Notes: generated by a model from the sequence alone, not told the origin. Shown: positions 1-5,813, counted from the first letter of the stretch. The stretch is DNA of 9,596 nucleotides from Hungatella sp. UBA3147 (GCA_002365025.1 DEYX01000247.1:1-9596); one strand, 5' to 3'. A program made the numbers and translations.

Positions 1-473
1 GTTTCGATTTCTGCGATATCGGCCTAAACGGAGTCCTGCTTTTTGAATCCGTTGCCTTTGAAAATAAGGTGAACCTGGAAAATAAAATTGATCCCGGTAT
101 TATCCTGGAAGGCTGGGAGGTCCAGCTGAAGCAGGTAATCAACATCCTGCTGGACAATGCCTGTAAATATGCTGGAAAACATGGTTCCATATCTGTCAGC
201 TTAAAGAAATCATCCCATAATGCCGTCTTGACCGTTCAAAATACAGGAGACCCTATTCCCGAAAAGGAGCAGATCCATGTCTTTGAACGGTTTTACCGGA
301 CGGATGAATCAAGAGTCCGCAAGGATGGGGGCTATGGACTTGGCCTTTCCATTGCAAAGACCATTGTTGACCACCATAAGGGAAAGATTAACCTGATCAG
401 CAGCCTTGAAACAGGAACTATTTTTACTGTCAGTCTTCCCCTCTCTTCCCGCCAGCACATAAACAGAACCTAG
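1..473 (+). CDS. Sensor histidine kinase, C-terminal catalytic part (5' truncated by window edge)
   Basis: This is the ATP-binding (HATPase_c) half of a membrane sensor kinase of a two-component system, which autophosphorylates a histidine and passes the phosphate to a response regulator. The frame is open from base 3, so a GTG at 69 is only an internal valine codon and the real start lies outside the window. In the 156 visible residues I see the N box (LLDNACKYA, about 49-57), a G1 box of the NTG type (VQNTGDPIP, 78-86), the F box (VFERFYR, 93-99) and the G2 box (GYGLGLSIAK, 110-119). The N-box and G-box residues are present, so the domain should bind ATP. The sensor domain and phospho-accepting His are not visible and the signal cannot be named. 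A response regulator gene would be expected just upstream. The stop is followed at once by a terminator hairpin. Confidence 0.93.
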   Translation, partial: FDFCDIGLNGVLLFESVAFENKVNLENKIDPGIILEGWEVQLKQVINILLDNACKYAGKHGSISVSLKKSSHNAVLTVQNTGDPIPEKEQIHVFERFYRTDESRVRKDGGYGLGLSIAKTIVDHHKGKINLISSLETGTIFTVSLPLSSRQHINRT

Positions 474-475
474 AA

Positions 476-514
476 AAGGGAGCAATTGCAGGTTTTTACC
501 TCAATTGCTCCCTT
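476..514. terminator. Bidirectional intrinsic terminator between the kinase gene and the alarmone synthetase operon
   Basis: GGGAGCAATTG (478-488) pairs with CAATTGCTCCC (502-512). After one bulged base the stem continues as AGGT/ACCT (490-493/498-501), closing a TTTT loop, and two outer A-T pairs (476-477/513-514) extend the base. On the + strand the stem is followed by a T-rich tract (TTCTCTTATTTATTT). On the - strand it is followed by CCCTTTTCTA. It sits between two convergent genes that stop at 473 and 522, so it probably serves both. Confidence 0.85.
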
Positions 515-521
515 CTCTTAT

Positions 522-1232
522 TTATTTAGAAACTGCAATTCCATGATCCTCAATTCTCTTTCTGATACCCAGCATTCTTTCGTCGGTCTGTGCGATCACG
601 TCCGCACATTCCCGCAGTTCTTCGCTGATTTCCTGGGAGTATTCTTCCACTTCTTTTTTATATTTTAATTGGTGGTCCAGACTGGCCCAGAAATCCATGG
701 CAATGGTACGGATCTGGACCTCTGCCCTCATCCATTTTTTCTGGTCGGAAAAGAACACGGGGATCTCTACGATCATATGATAGCTGCGGTAACCGTTTTT
801 TTTGGGGTGGCGGATGTAATCCTTAATGGCAATGATATGTACATCATCCTGGCGGGCCAGCATATCTGCCACTGCATAAATATCATCAAGGAACGAGCAT
901 ATTACGCGGATTCCTGCAACATCATCCAGATTTTCCATCATGGATTCCAGGGAAACCGACAACCCTCTGCGCTGCAGCTTTTCCACAATGCTGATAGGCT
1001 TCTTTACTCTTGATTTAACCATTTCAATTGGGTTTCTGGAGTTCCTAACTGAAAGTTCATCATTTAGGACCTCCAGCTTTGTCTTGATTTCCCGGATGGC
1101 ACAGGTATACATCATCATAGCTTCCTGAAACTGGTATGCCTGCTTCATAAGCGGGTCCGGAACCTGAACCAGATTGGGAACATTCACAATGGACTGGTTC
1201 AATTCACTATTGGGGTTCATGCTAATATTCAT
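522..1232 (-). CDS. relP: Small alarmone synthetase, RelP/YwaC type (GTP pyrophosphokinase)
   Basis: A stand-alone RelA/SpoT synthetase domain of 236 residues that transfers pyrophosphate from ATP to GDP or GTP, making (p)ppGpp in the cytoplasm. Visible motifs are SRVKKPISIVEKLQRRG (74-90), DDVAGIRVICSF (103-114), KDYIRHPKKNGYRSYH (137-152) and AEVQIRTIAMDFWASLDHQLKYK, with the catalytic Glu as E171. There is no HD hydrolase domain and no ACT/TGS region, so it should only synthesise alarmone. The DDVAGIRVICSF.DDIY stretch and the C-terminal D.RMLGIRK resemble RelP (YwaC) more than RelQ; this subfamily call is from memory of the sequences. The ATG at 1232 has GAGGG about 6 nt upstream; a second ATG at 1220 is the alternative. 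It is the last gene of the HAD-mrp-relP operon, 25 bp after mrp, and ends at the shared terminator. Confidence 0.93.
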   Translation of the reverse strand: MNISMNPNSELNQSIVNVPNLVQVPDPLMKQAYQFQEAMMMYTCAIREIKTKLEVLNDELSVRNSRNPIEMVKSRVKKPISIVEKLQRRGLSVSLESMMENLDDVAGIRVICSFLDDIYAVADMLARQDDVHIIAIKDYIRHPKKNGYRSYHMIVEIPVFFSDQKKWMRAEVQIRTIAMDFWASLDHQLKYKKEVEEYSQEISEELRECADVIAQTDERMLGIRKRIEDHGIAVSK

Positions 1233-1257
1233 TCTTATCCCTCGAACTTACATTACT

Positions 1258-2094
1258 TTAAGCTTTCTCTGCTGCCGAAACTGCCTCGTTAAGCCAGTTC
1301 ACCTCTAAATACTCGACCGTACCGCCATCCACTGCGGCTGCGATCTGTGGATCAATTGGGATTTTAGCCAGAACAGTAAGACCATTCACTTTGGCTGCTT
1401 CATCTACGCGGCTCTCCCCAAATACAGAAATCTGCTTTCCACAGTCCGGGCAAACCAAGTAACTCATGTTTTCCACCAGCCCCAGAATCGGTATGTTCAT
1501 CTTTTTCGCCATATTTACCGCTTTTTCAACAATCATGGTAACCAGCTCCTGAGGGGAGGTGACAATGATAATTCCGTCCACTGGAAGAGACTGGAACACA
1601 GTTAAGGGAACATCTCCGGTTCCCGGAGGCATGTCCACGAACATGTAGTCAATATTATCCCATAGGGCATCCTGCCAGAACTGTTTCACTGCTCCTGCAA
1701 TGACCGGACCTCTCCAGATGACAGGATCCGTCTCATGATCCAGAATCAGATTCGCTGACATCACTTCAATTCCTGTTGCCGTGGTAGCCGGGATCATAAG
1801 GCCACCAGGCGTCATGCCCACACCGTAATCCGAAAGGCCAAAGGCCTTTGGAATGGAAGGACCGGTGATATCCGCATCAAGGATTGCCGTTTTATAACCT
1901 TTCCCGTTCATACCTACAGCCATCAGGGACGTTACCAGGGATTTACCCACGCCGCCCTTTCCGCTTACAACCCCAATTACCTTTTTTACTGTGCTGGCAG
2001 GGTTAAGGGGTTCTAAAAAGCTTACTTGTTCCTCTCGGCTGCCGCAGTTCTCCTGGCAGGTATTACAATTATGAGTACAATTTACCTCACTCAT
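1258..2094 (-). CDS. mrp: Mrp/NBP35-family P-loop ATPase, iron-sulfur cluster carrier
   Basis: A cytoplasmic MinD/ParA-type ATPase of the Mrp/ApbC/NBP35 family, which binds and delivers Fe-S clusters to apo-proteins. The deviant Walker A GKGGVGKS is at residues 45-52, an acidic switch DADITGPS at 73-80, and the Walker B/switch VDMPPGTGD at 153-161. The CxxC that holds a bridging cluster between two subunits is CPDC (C215, C218). An N-terminal cysteine cluster (C6, C10, C13, C17; Cx3Cx2Cx3C) resembles the N-terminal cluster site of NBP35-type proteins, which many short bacterial Mrp proteins lack. Length (278 aa) fits the short Mrp form with no DUF59 domain. The ATG lies 8 bp inside the end of the upstream HAD gene, with AGGAGG just ahead of it, which suggests translational coupling. 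The operon gives no direct clue to the client protein. Confidence 0.95.
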   Translation of the reverse strand: MSEVNCTHNCNTCQENCGSREEQVSFLEPLNPASTVKKVIGVVSGKGGVGKSLVTSLMAVGMNGKGYKTAILDADITGPSIPKAFGLSDYGVGMTPGGLMIPATTATGIEVMSANLILDHETDPVIWRGPVIAGAVKQFWQDALWDNIDYMFVDMPPGTGDVPLTVFQSLPVDGIIIVTSPQELVTMIVEKAVNMAKKMNIPILGLVENMSYLVCPDCGKQISVFGESRVDEAAKVNGLTVLAKIPIDPQIAAAVDGGTVEYLEVNWLNEAVSAAEKA

Positions 2095-2905
2095 TGATGA
2101 TTCCTCCTAATGAATTATAGTCTAATATATGGAAGACGGCTTTTTTTAAGCCATCTGTTTCTATCGAATCCGTAACATAACCGGCCGCACTCTTTACCTC
2201 GTCAGAGGCATTTCCCATGGCAATTCCAAGGCCCGCACCGGTTATCATGGAAATATCGTTATTGCCGTCACCTATGGCAGCCATCTCACCGGCAGAAAAG
2301 CCGTAATGCTCTGCCATCTTCATGATCCCGTTCCACTTACTTCCGCCAGCAGGAATCACATCACAGCCCATCTCGTCATGCCAGCGCATGAACTCACAGC
2401 CGCAAAGATACTTCTTCAGCTTCTGCTCCATGTCGTAGGATACATAAGGTATTATCTGGTAAATACGCTGGTTTTTGGCCCGTTCTACATTTAAAACCGG
2501 TGGAATCCTGGTTCCGATATCCGTCTGGACCTTTTCCACCACATGATTCACCATATTGATGTACATGCGGTCCCCTTCCATAAACAGACAGGGAAATGGC
2601 TCTTCCTCCAAAAACATTAAAGTCCGTTCAACTTCACCAGGATCTATGGGCAGATCATAAATGATCCTGTCCCCGCAATAGCAATACTGGCCGTTTAGCG
2701 TCACATAGCCTTCAAAGGGAATTCCCTCCAGAAGGTTTTCTTCTTCCATTTCAAGCTTATGGCGCCCCGTTGCAATAAACAGCAGGATTCCTGCCTTCCT
2801 GGCTTCCAAAAGTGCCTCTTTTGTACTGTCCGGAATCCGTTTTGTTTGAAAATCCCGAAGAGTTCCATCAATATCAAAAAAAATGGCCTTTATCTTCTTT
2901 TCCAC
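2087..2905 (-). CDS. Cof-type HAD-superfamily hydrolase (sugar-phosphate/PLP-type phosphatase)
   Basis: A cytoplasmic phosphatase of the HAD superfamily, Cof/YidA subgroup with a C2 cap; members dephosphorylate sugar phosphates, FMN or PLP, and the substrate cannot be read from sequence. The motifs are complete: nucleophile and acid in FFDIDGT (D11, D13), motif II in FIATGR (T46), motif III lysine K190 (GGSKW) and motif IV GDGNND (D213, D217). Length of 272 aa is usual. The start is GTG at 2905, because no in-frame ATG lies upstream and this start places DIDGT at the usual distance. AAGGA lies about 11 nt upstream, slightly long spacing. First gene of the HAD-mrp-relP operon, with its promoter at 2973-3001; its stop overlaps the mrp start by 8 bp. 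Confidence 0.93.
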   Translation of the reverse strand: MEKKIKAIFFDIDGTLRDFQTKRIPDSTKEALLEARKAGILLFIATGRHKLEMEEENLLEGIPFEGYVTLNGQYCYCGDRIIYDLPIDPGEVERTLMFLEEEPFPCLFMEGDRMYINMVNHVVEKVQTDIGTRIPPVLNVERAKNQRIYQIIPYVSYDMEQKLKKYLCGCEFMRWHDEMGCDVIPAGGSKWNGIMKMAEHYGFSAGEMAAIGDGNNDISMITGAGLGIAMGNASDEVKSAAGYVTDSIETDGLKKAVFHILDYNSLGGIINE

Positions 2906-2972
2906 TTTTCCATCATTCCTTCTTAATCTGAATATTCTTATCTGTGCCCGTCACAACATGCAAACACTTAAG

Positions 2973-3001
2973 ATTATAATATATCTTATCTGAACTTGCA
3001 A
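2973..3001 (-). promoter_or_regulatory. Sigma-A-type promoter of the HAD-mrp-relP operon
   Basis: On the - strand, TTGCAA (3001-2996) and a perfect TATAAT (2978-2973) are separated by 17 bp. The expected transcript start is near 2966, giving a 5' leader of about 60 nt before the GTG at 2905. It lies just downstream of the folT terminator, as expected for an independent transcription unit. Confidence 0.7.
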
Positions 3002-3045
3002 CGCAAAGGAAGATAAAAGGGCGTTTTGGACCGTTTAACTTGGCA

Positions 3046-3083
3046 AAAGGCCTGTGCCGTCATCAATGACGCTACAGGCCTTT
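3046..3083 (-). terminator. Intrinsic terminator of folT
   Basis: AAAGGCCTGT (3046-3055) pairs with ACAGGCCTTT (3074-3083), a perfect 10-bp stem. The loop can fold again as CGTCA/TGACG. It begins 6 nt after the folT stop. The - strand tract after the stem is short (CCTTTTGCC), while the + strand has a longer T-rich tract (TTTATTTTTTATTTT), so it could also stop antisense transcripts entering from the left. Confidence 0.75.
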
Positions 3084-3088
3084 ATTTT

Positions 3089-3661
3089 TTATTTTGTTCC
3101 CGCAGTCCTAATATTACGGATTGTTTTAAAAACCCCCATGGTATCCAGCGCTTTTGCCATGGAATAAAAAATTATGGAATCAATCGGCCACATGACCAGG
3201 TTTTTAAGTGCCCTTGCCGGAAGAAGTACCATAAAGCCCTTTCCGTACAGGATAGAAAGACACATGGTATTAAGTATCACATTACATACCAGCATGACGA
3301 AAAGCTTGGAAACAAGGACCCTTCTTAAGGTAATCGGCTTTCTGTAATACATGCAGCCATACATGATACCTGCCAGAACAGTTACCAGGGTAAGTCCCGG
3401 AAAAAATGCTCCCGTAGGCTTTAAGAGGTATTTAAGCACATCCATACTTCCGGAAAAAAGGCCTCCTACTACCGGACCAAACAGGTATGAAACCATTCCA
3501 TTGGGGATGGAAGAAAAACTGATCCGGATGTAATTTCCCATGCTAATGGAAAACATGCCCAAAACAATTGCTACTGCGCCAAACATGGCGGCTGTGGTAA
3601 TGGTTCTTACAGACTTCAGCTCTCTGTAAGAATCGGTGAACAAAGTGACGAATTTTTTCAT
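3089..3661 (-). CDS. folT: Folate-family ECF transporter S component (FolT)
   Basis: A membrane substrate-binding (S) subunit of an energy-coupling factor transporter. It captures folate and docks onto the shared EcfA-EcfA'-EcfT module, whose genes are not in this window. The protein is 190 aa with about six hydrophobic segments. The first segment ITTAAMFGAVAIVLGMFSI, followed by ISFSSIPNGMVSYLFGPVVG and later LKYLLKPTGAFFPG, matches the S-component fold and the folate subfamily as I recall it. The start is the ATG at 3661, with an excellent AAAGGAGG 8 nt upstream. The reading frame stays open to 3805, but that extension would translate through the riboswitch and is rejected. The THF riboswitch in its leader independently supports folate as the substrate and predicts lower expression when reduced folates are plentiful. 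Monocistronic, closed by the hairpin at 3046-3083. Confidence 0.92.
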   Translation of the reverse strand: MKKFVTLFTDSYRELKSVRTITTAAMFGAVAIVLGMFSISMGNYIRISFSSIPNGMVSYLFGPVVGGLFSGSMDVLKYLLKPTGAFFPGLTLVTVLAGIMYGCMYYRKPITLRRVLVSKLFVMLVCNVILNTMCLSILYGKGFMVLLPARALKNLVMWPIDSIIFYSMAKALDTMGVFKTIRNIRTAGTK

Positions 3662-3667
3662 AAAAAA

Positions 3668-3716
3668 TACCTCCTTTGCAGACCTCTGACTACAACCGGA
3701 GATAATATTCCTATCT
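3668..3716 (-). promoter_or_regulatory. Predicted expression platform of the THF riboswitch (Shine-Dalgarno sequestering stem)
   Basis: On the - strand TATCTCC (3704-3698) can pair over 7 bp with GGAGGTA (3674-3668), masking the folT ribosome binding site AAAGGAGG (3677-3670). The same TATCT (3704-3700) can instead pair with AGATA (3716-3712) just 3' of the aptamer, freeing the site. The two are mutually exclusive. No terminator with a U tract lies between aptamer and gene, so control of translation is the better guess. The pairing is seen; the mechanism is inferred. Confidence 0.5.
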
Positions 3717-3720
3717 TCTG

Positions 3721-3820
3721 ATGCAGCGGGATGCGACCGGTGTACCGCAAGAAAATCTTTTCGTCCGGCTGACAACTCCCTGTTCAGCTGGCACTTAACG
3801 CACACGGGTCTACTCTGCGA
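3721..3820 (-). ncRNA. Tetrahydrofolate (THF) riboswitch aptamer upstream of folT
   Basis: Read on the - strand, the leader has the conserved blocks of the THF riboswitch in order: GCAGAGTAG (3818-3810), GCGTTAAGTG (about 3801-3792), GGGAGTTGTC (about 3780-3771), ACGAA, GCGGT and CGCATCCCGCTGC (3735-3723). The helices are consistent: P1 pairs GCAG (3818-3815) with CTGC (3726-3723); P2 pairs ACCCGTGT with ACACCGGT (one mismatch); P3 pairs CCAGCTG with CAGCCGG (one mismatch). The family binds reduced folates and usually controls folate transport or synthesis genes, matching the FolT gene that follows. Confidence 0.93.
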
Positions 3821-3848
3821 CTATTAAATTGTATTTTGTAACGCCATC

Positions 3849-3876
3849 AGTATATCACAGATTTCCTGGAAAGCAA
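3849..3876 (-). promoter_or_regulatory. Promoter of the riboswitch-folT transcript
   Basis: On the - strand TTGCTT (3876-3871) and TATACT (3854-3849) are 16 bp apart, and the -10 is extended (TGaTATACT). The start should fall near 3842, some 20 nt before the THF aptamer. The -35 and spacer lie inside the last codons of the PAP2 gene, and the -10 directly follows its stop codon. Confidence 0.6.
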
Positions 3877-4405
3877 ATATTTTTTTTTGAATTTCTTCCT
3901 TTCTCCACTATGGAATGAACAAGAAAAGCGATCAAAACGCCAAGAATCAGCCCTCCCAGTACATCGGTGGGAAAATGAACAAACAGATACATTCTGGAAA
4001 AACCGATAAGCGCCGCCAGTATAAGGGAGCAGTTCCCCATTTCCGATTGTAAAGCCAGATGCTAACAGCTCCTTCAAAGGATGCCAGGGTATGCCCGGAG
4101 GGGAAGGAATAGTCTCTTGGATTATGAATTAAAAGGGGCACGCTGCTGTCGACCCAACAAGGCCTTTGTCTGGCAATCACGTTCTTAAGGAACGTATTTC
4201 CAACCAAAAAGCCGGCTGCCAGGGATAAAATAACACAAAGTCCCATGATTCTTGTCTTTTTAAAACACAGCAAAATAACTCCGGTGAGGATCCAAATAAT
4301 CCCGTGATCTCCCAGACTGGTTATCTCCTTCATAAGCACATCCAGCCAGGGAGTATGTAACGATTGTAAAAAATACAGAATACCAAATTCCGTACCAGCC
4401 ATCAT
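3855..4405 (-). pseudogene. PAP2-family membrane phosphatase, frameshifted (1-nt deletion in a G run)
   Basis: PAP2 enzymes are integral membrane phosphatases acting on lipid phosphates such as phosphatidic acid or undecaprenyl pyrophosphate. The ATG at 4405 has AAAAGGAG 9 nt upstream. The first frame gives KNVIARQRP (residues 74-82) and SFPSGHT (100-106), then loses homology after residue 124 and ends at 3947. The third motif, SRMYLFVHFPTDVLGG with the catalytic His, lies in the next frame, which runs to the stop at 3855. The join falls at GGGG (- strand of 4035-4038): one more G would give a continuous 183-residue protein of normal family length with all three motifs. As read, the product lacks the third motif and should be inactive. 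An assembly or sequencing indel is a real alternative, because the downstream frame shows no further decay. No terminator separates it from folT, so readthrough into the riboswitch leader is possible. Confidence 0.85.
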
Positions 4406-4435
4406 GATTCTTTACTCCTTTTCATTCATGCGTCT

Positions 4436-4464
4436 ATTATACCAAGCAATGAGCCAACCACCAC
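4436..4464 (-). promoter_or_regulatory. Extended -10 promoter proximal to the PAP2 gene
   Basis: On the - strand a perfect TATAAT (4441-4436) is preceded by TGG, forming an extended -10. The hexamer 17 bp upstream (GTGGTG) is a poor -35, which is common with an extended -10. The start would fall about 25 nt before the ATG at 4405. Confidence 0.45.
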
Positions 4465-4511
4465 CTTAGCGTCATTTGGCGAATGCAGCAAAATATCAGG
4501 CGCTAACATCT

Positions 4512-4541
4512 ATTATACATTGTTCTCCTTAAATTTACCAA
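4512..4541 (-). promoter_or_regulatory. Second, distal promoter candidate for the PAP2 gene
   Basis: On the - strand TTGGTA (4541-4536) and TATAAT (4517-4512) are 18 bp apart. It would give a leader of about 100 nt containing the inverted repeat CGCTAA/TTAGCG (4501-4506 and 4466-4471) and then the proximal promoter. The -10 is perfect; the -35 matches 4 of 6. Confidence 0.4.
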
Positions 4542-4571
4542 CAAAAAAACTCACCACGATAATAAAACCAT

Positions 4572-4600
4572 TTGACAAGCCCTAAATTTAAGTTTAGGAT
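4572..4600 (+). promoter_or_regulatory. Promoter of the lrgA-lrgB operon
   Basis: A perfect TTGACA (4572-4577) and TAGGAT (4595-4600) are 17 bp apart, with the start expected near 4607 and a leader of about 40 nt to the ATG at 4646. The 4581-4598 near-palindrome covers the spacer and the first bases of the -10. Confidence 0.7.
4581..4598. promoter_or_regulatory. Operator-like near-palindrome in the lrgAB promoter
   Basis: CCTAAA (4581-4586) and TTTAGG (4593-4598) are perfect inverted arms around TTTAAG, whose central TTAA is also symmetric, so 16 of 18 positions are palindromic. Placement between -35 and -10 would block RNA polymerase if a dimeric regulator bound. No regulator gene is adjacent, so the binding protein is unknown. 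Confidence 0.4.
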
Positions 4601-4645
4601 AAACCATAGTTGAAAAGTCAGGAAGGACACTAAGGAGGCTATTTA

Positions 4646-5017
4646 ATGAAATACATCAGACAATTCACTATTATTCTATTTATATCTCTGGCAGGAGAAA
4701 TCATTCATCTGCTGGTTCCCCTTCCGGTCCCCGCAAGCATCTATGGTCTATTGATCATGCTGATCGGATTAAAGAAGAAATGGATTCCATTGGAGGCAGT
4801 CGAGGAAGTCAGCATATTTCTTATAGACATCATGCCATTGATGTTTATTCCGGCGGCCGTCGGACTTTTGGATTCCTGGGGAGTGCTTCGGCCCATTTTA
4901 GTTCCTTTTCTGGTCATCACCCTGCTTTCCACGATCATCGTGATGGTAATTACCGGAAAAGTGACTCAGCTATTTATTAAAAACAACAGAAATGGAAAGG
5001 CAGAAAAAAATGAGTAA
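4646..5017 (+). CDS. lrgA: LrgA/CidA-family holin-like membrane protein
   Basis: A 123-residue inner-membrane protein with four hydrophobic segments (about 7-22, 30-42, 57-76, 85-104) and a charged C-terminal tail rich in Lys, Asn and Glu. The loop LPVPASIYGLLIMLIGL and the segment IFLIDIMPLMFIPAAVGLL are typical of the LrgA/CidA family. Staphylococcal members modulate murein hydrolase activity and lysis, or act in export of overflow metabolites such as pyruvate in other Firmicutes; which applies here cannot be seen. LrgA and CidA are not safely separated by sequence alone. The start is well supported by TAAGGAGG with 7 nt spacing. It is the first gene of a two-gene operon; its last 8 bp overlap the lrgB start. 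Confidence 0.92.
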   Translation: MKYIRQFTIILFISLAGEIIHLLVPLPVPASIYGLLIMLIGLKKKWIPLEAVEEVSIFLIDIMPLMFIPAAVGLLDSWGVLRPILVPFLVITLLSTIIVMVITGKVTQLFIKNNRNGKAEKNE

Positions 5018-5702
5018 TACAGTAAGTGATTTTTTATTTTTTGGTGCAGTGCTCAGTCTCTTAAGCTATGAGCTGGGACTCCGTTTAAAGAAAAAATTCA
5101 AATGGGCTATCTTCAACCCTCTTTTAATATCCATCTGTGTTGTCATGATATTTCTGTCTGTATTTCACATTGATTATGAGGTGTACGATAAAAGCGCCAA
5201 ATACATCAGTTATCTTCTAACGCCGGCCACCATTTGCCTGGCAATCCCTCTTTACCGCCAGATGGAACTGCTTAAGAAGCATTCCAAAGCCATTATAGCC
5301 GGAACCCTGACCGGGGTTTTCACCACAATGATTACCGTACTGCTTCTGGCTCTGGTCTTTGGGTTAAATCATCAGGAGTATGTTACATTTCTGCCAAAGT
5401 CCATTACCACAGCTATTGCAATGGGAATTACGGAGGAAATGAAGGGATATGTGACCATAACGGTGGCCAGCATCATCATCACCGGCATCCAGGGAAGCAT
5501 CATTGCGGAAGCTGTGTGCAAGATATTTAAAATTACGGACCCAATTGCCAAGGGCATTGCCATCGGTTCAGCTTCCCATGCCGTGGGAACTACAAAAGCC
5601 TTGGAAATGGGGGAAATCGAAGGGGCTATGAGCAGCCTTGCCATAGCAACCTCCGGACTTTGTACCGTTATATTTGCTTCTGTATTCTCCGGCTTCCTGT
5701 AA
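5010..5702 (+). CDS. lrgB: LrgB/CidB-family membrane protein
   Basis: A 230-residue polytopic membrane protein that partners LrgA/CidA. Family signatures are LLTPATICLAIPLY (69-82), LPKSITTAIAMGI (128-140) and IGSASHAVGTTKALEMG (185-201). Hydrophobic segments run along the whole chain. I chose the ATG at 5010 because GGAAAGG lies 9 nt upstream and it gives the usual N-terminus. An in-frame ATG at 4992 adds six polar residues and has no ribosome binding site. It overlaps lrgA by 8 bp, pointing to coupled translation and equal dosage. The partners probably act together in a membrane complex influencing autolysis or small-metabolite export; that is family knowledge, not seen here. The operon ends at the palindrome at 5753-5785. 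Confidence 0.93.
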   Translation: MSNTVSDFLFFGAVLSLLSYELGLRLKKKFKWAIFNPLLISICVVMIFLSVFHIDYEVYDKSAKYISYLLTPATICLAIPLYRQMELLKKHSKAIIAGTLTGVFTTMITVLLLALVFGLNHQEYVTFLPKSITTAIAMGITEEMKGYVTITVASIIITGIQGSIIAEAVCKIFKITDPIAKGIAIGSASHAVGTTKALEMGEIEGAMSSLAIATSGLCTVIFASVFSGFL

Positions 5703-5752
5703 TTTCCTATCCTATCCAAAAGAGTTCTGCTTGAGAAGGAATTGACCTGCAA

Positions 5753-5785
5753 AGATAACAGGAGGTTTTAAACCTCCTGTTATCT
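5753..5785. terminator. Perfect 33-base palindrome between lrgB and the FliB-family gene, probable two-way terminator
   Basis: AGATAACAGGAGGTTT (5753-5768) is followed after one T by its exact reverse complement (5770-5785). In RNA this forms a stem of about 14-15 bp with a tight loop. It lies between convergent genes ending at 5702 (+) and 5814 (-). Neither side has a clean U run (TGATCTGTTTATTC on +, TTGCAGG on -), so it may act as a transcript 3'-end stabiliser as much as a terminator. Confidence 0.6.
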
Positions 5786-5813
5786 GATCTGTTTATTCTA
5801 TATTTGATTAACC

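Noticed and set aside
669..1128. Plus-strand open frames of 114 and 62 codons opposite the alarmone synthetase
   Set aside because: They are antisense shadows of a well-conserved gene, with no ribosome binding site or recognisable domain.
3662..3805. N-terminal extension of folT to a 238-residue protein starting at 3805
   Set aside because: It would translate the THF aptamer and the leader; the ATG at 3661 has an excellent ribosome binding site and gives the family N-terminus.
4035..4038. Programmed ribosomal frameshift in the PAP2 gene
   Set aside because: The required shift is -1, but the site (AAATGGGGAAC) is not an X XXY YYZ slippery heptamer and no strong downstream structure is evident.
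3847..4077. Third-frame minus-strand open frame across the PAP2 break
   Set aside because: It carries no PAP2 motif; the family motifs lie in the other two minus-strand frames, so this is a shadow.
5372..5752. Minus-strand open frame of 126 codons opposite lrgB
   Set aside because: Its hydrophobic composition mirrors the antisense of a membrane protein; it has no domain or start signals of its own.
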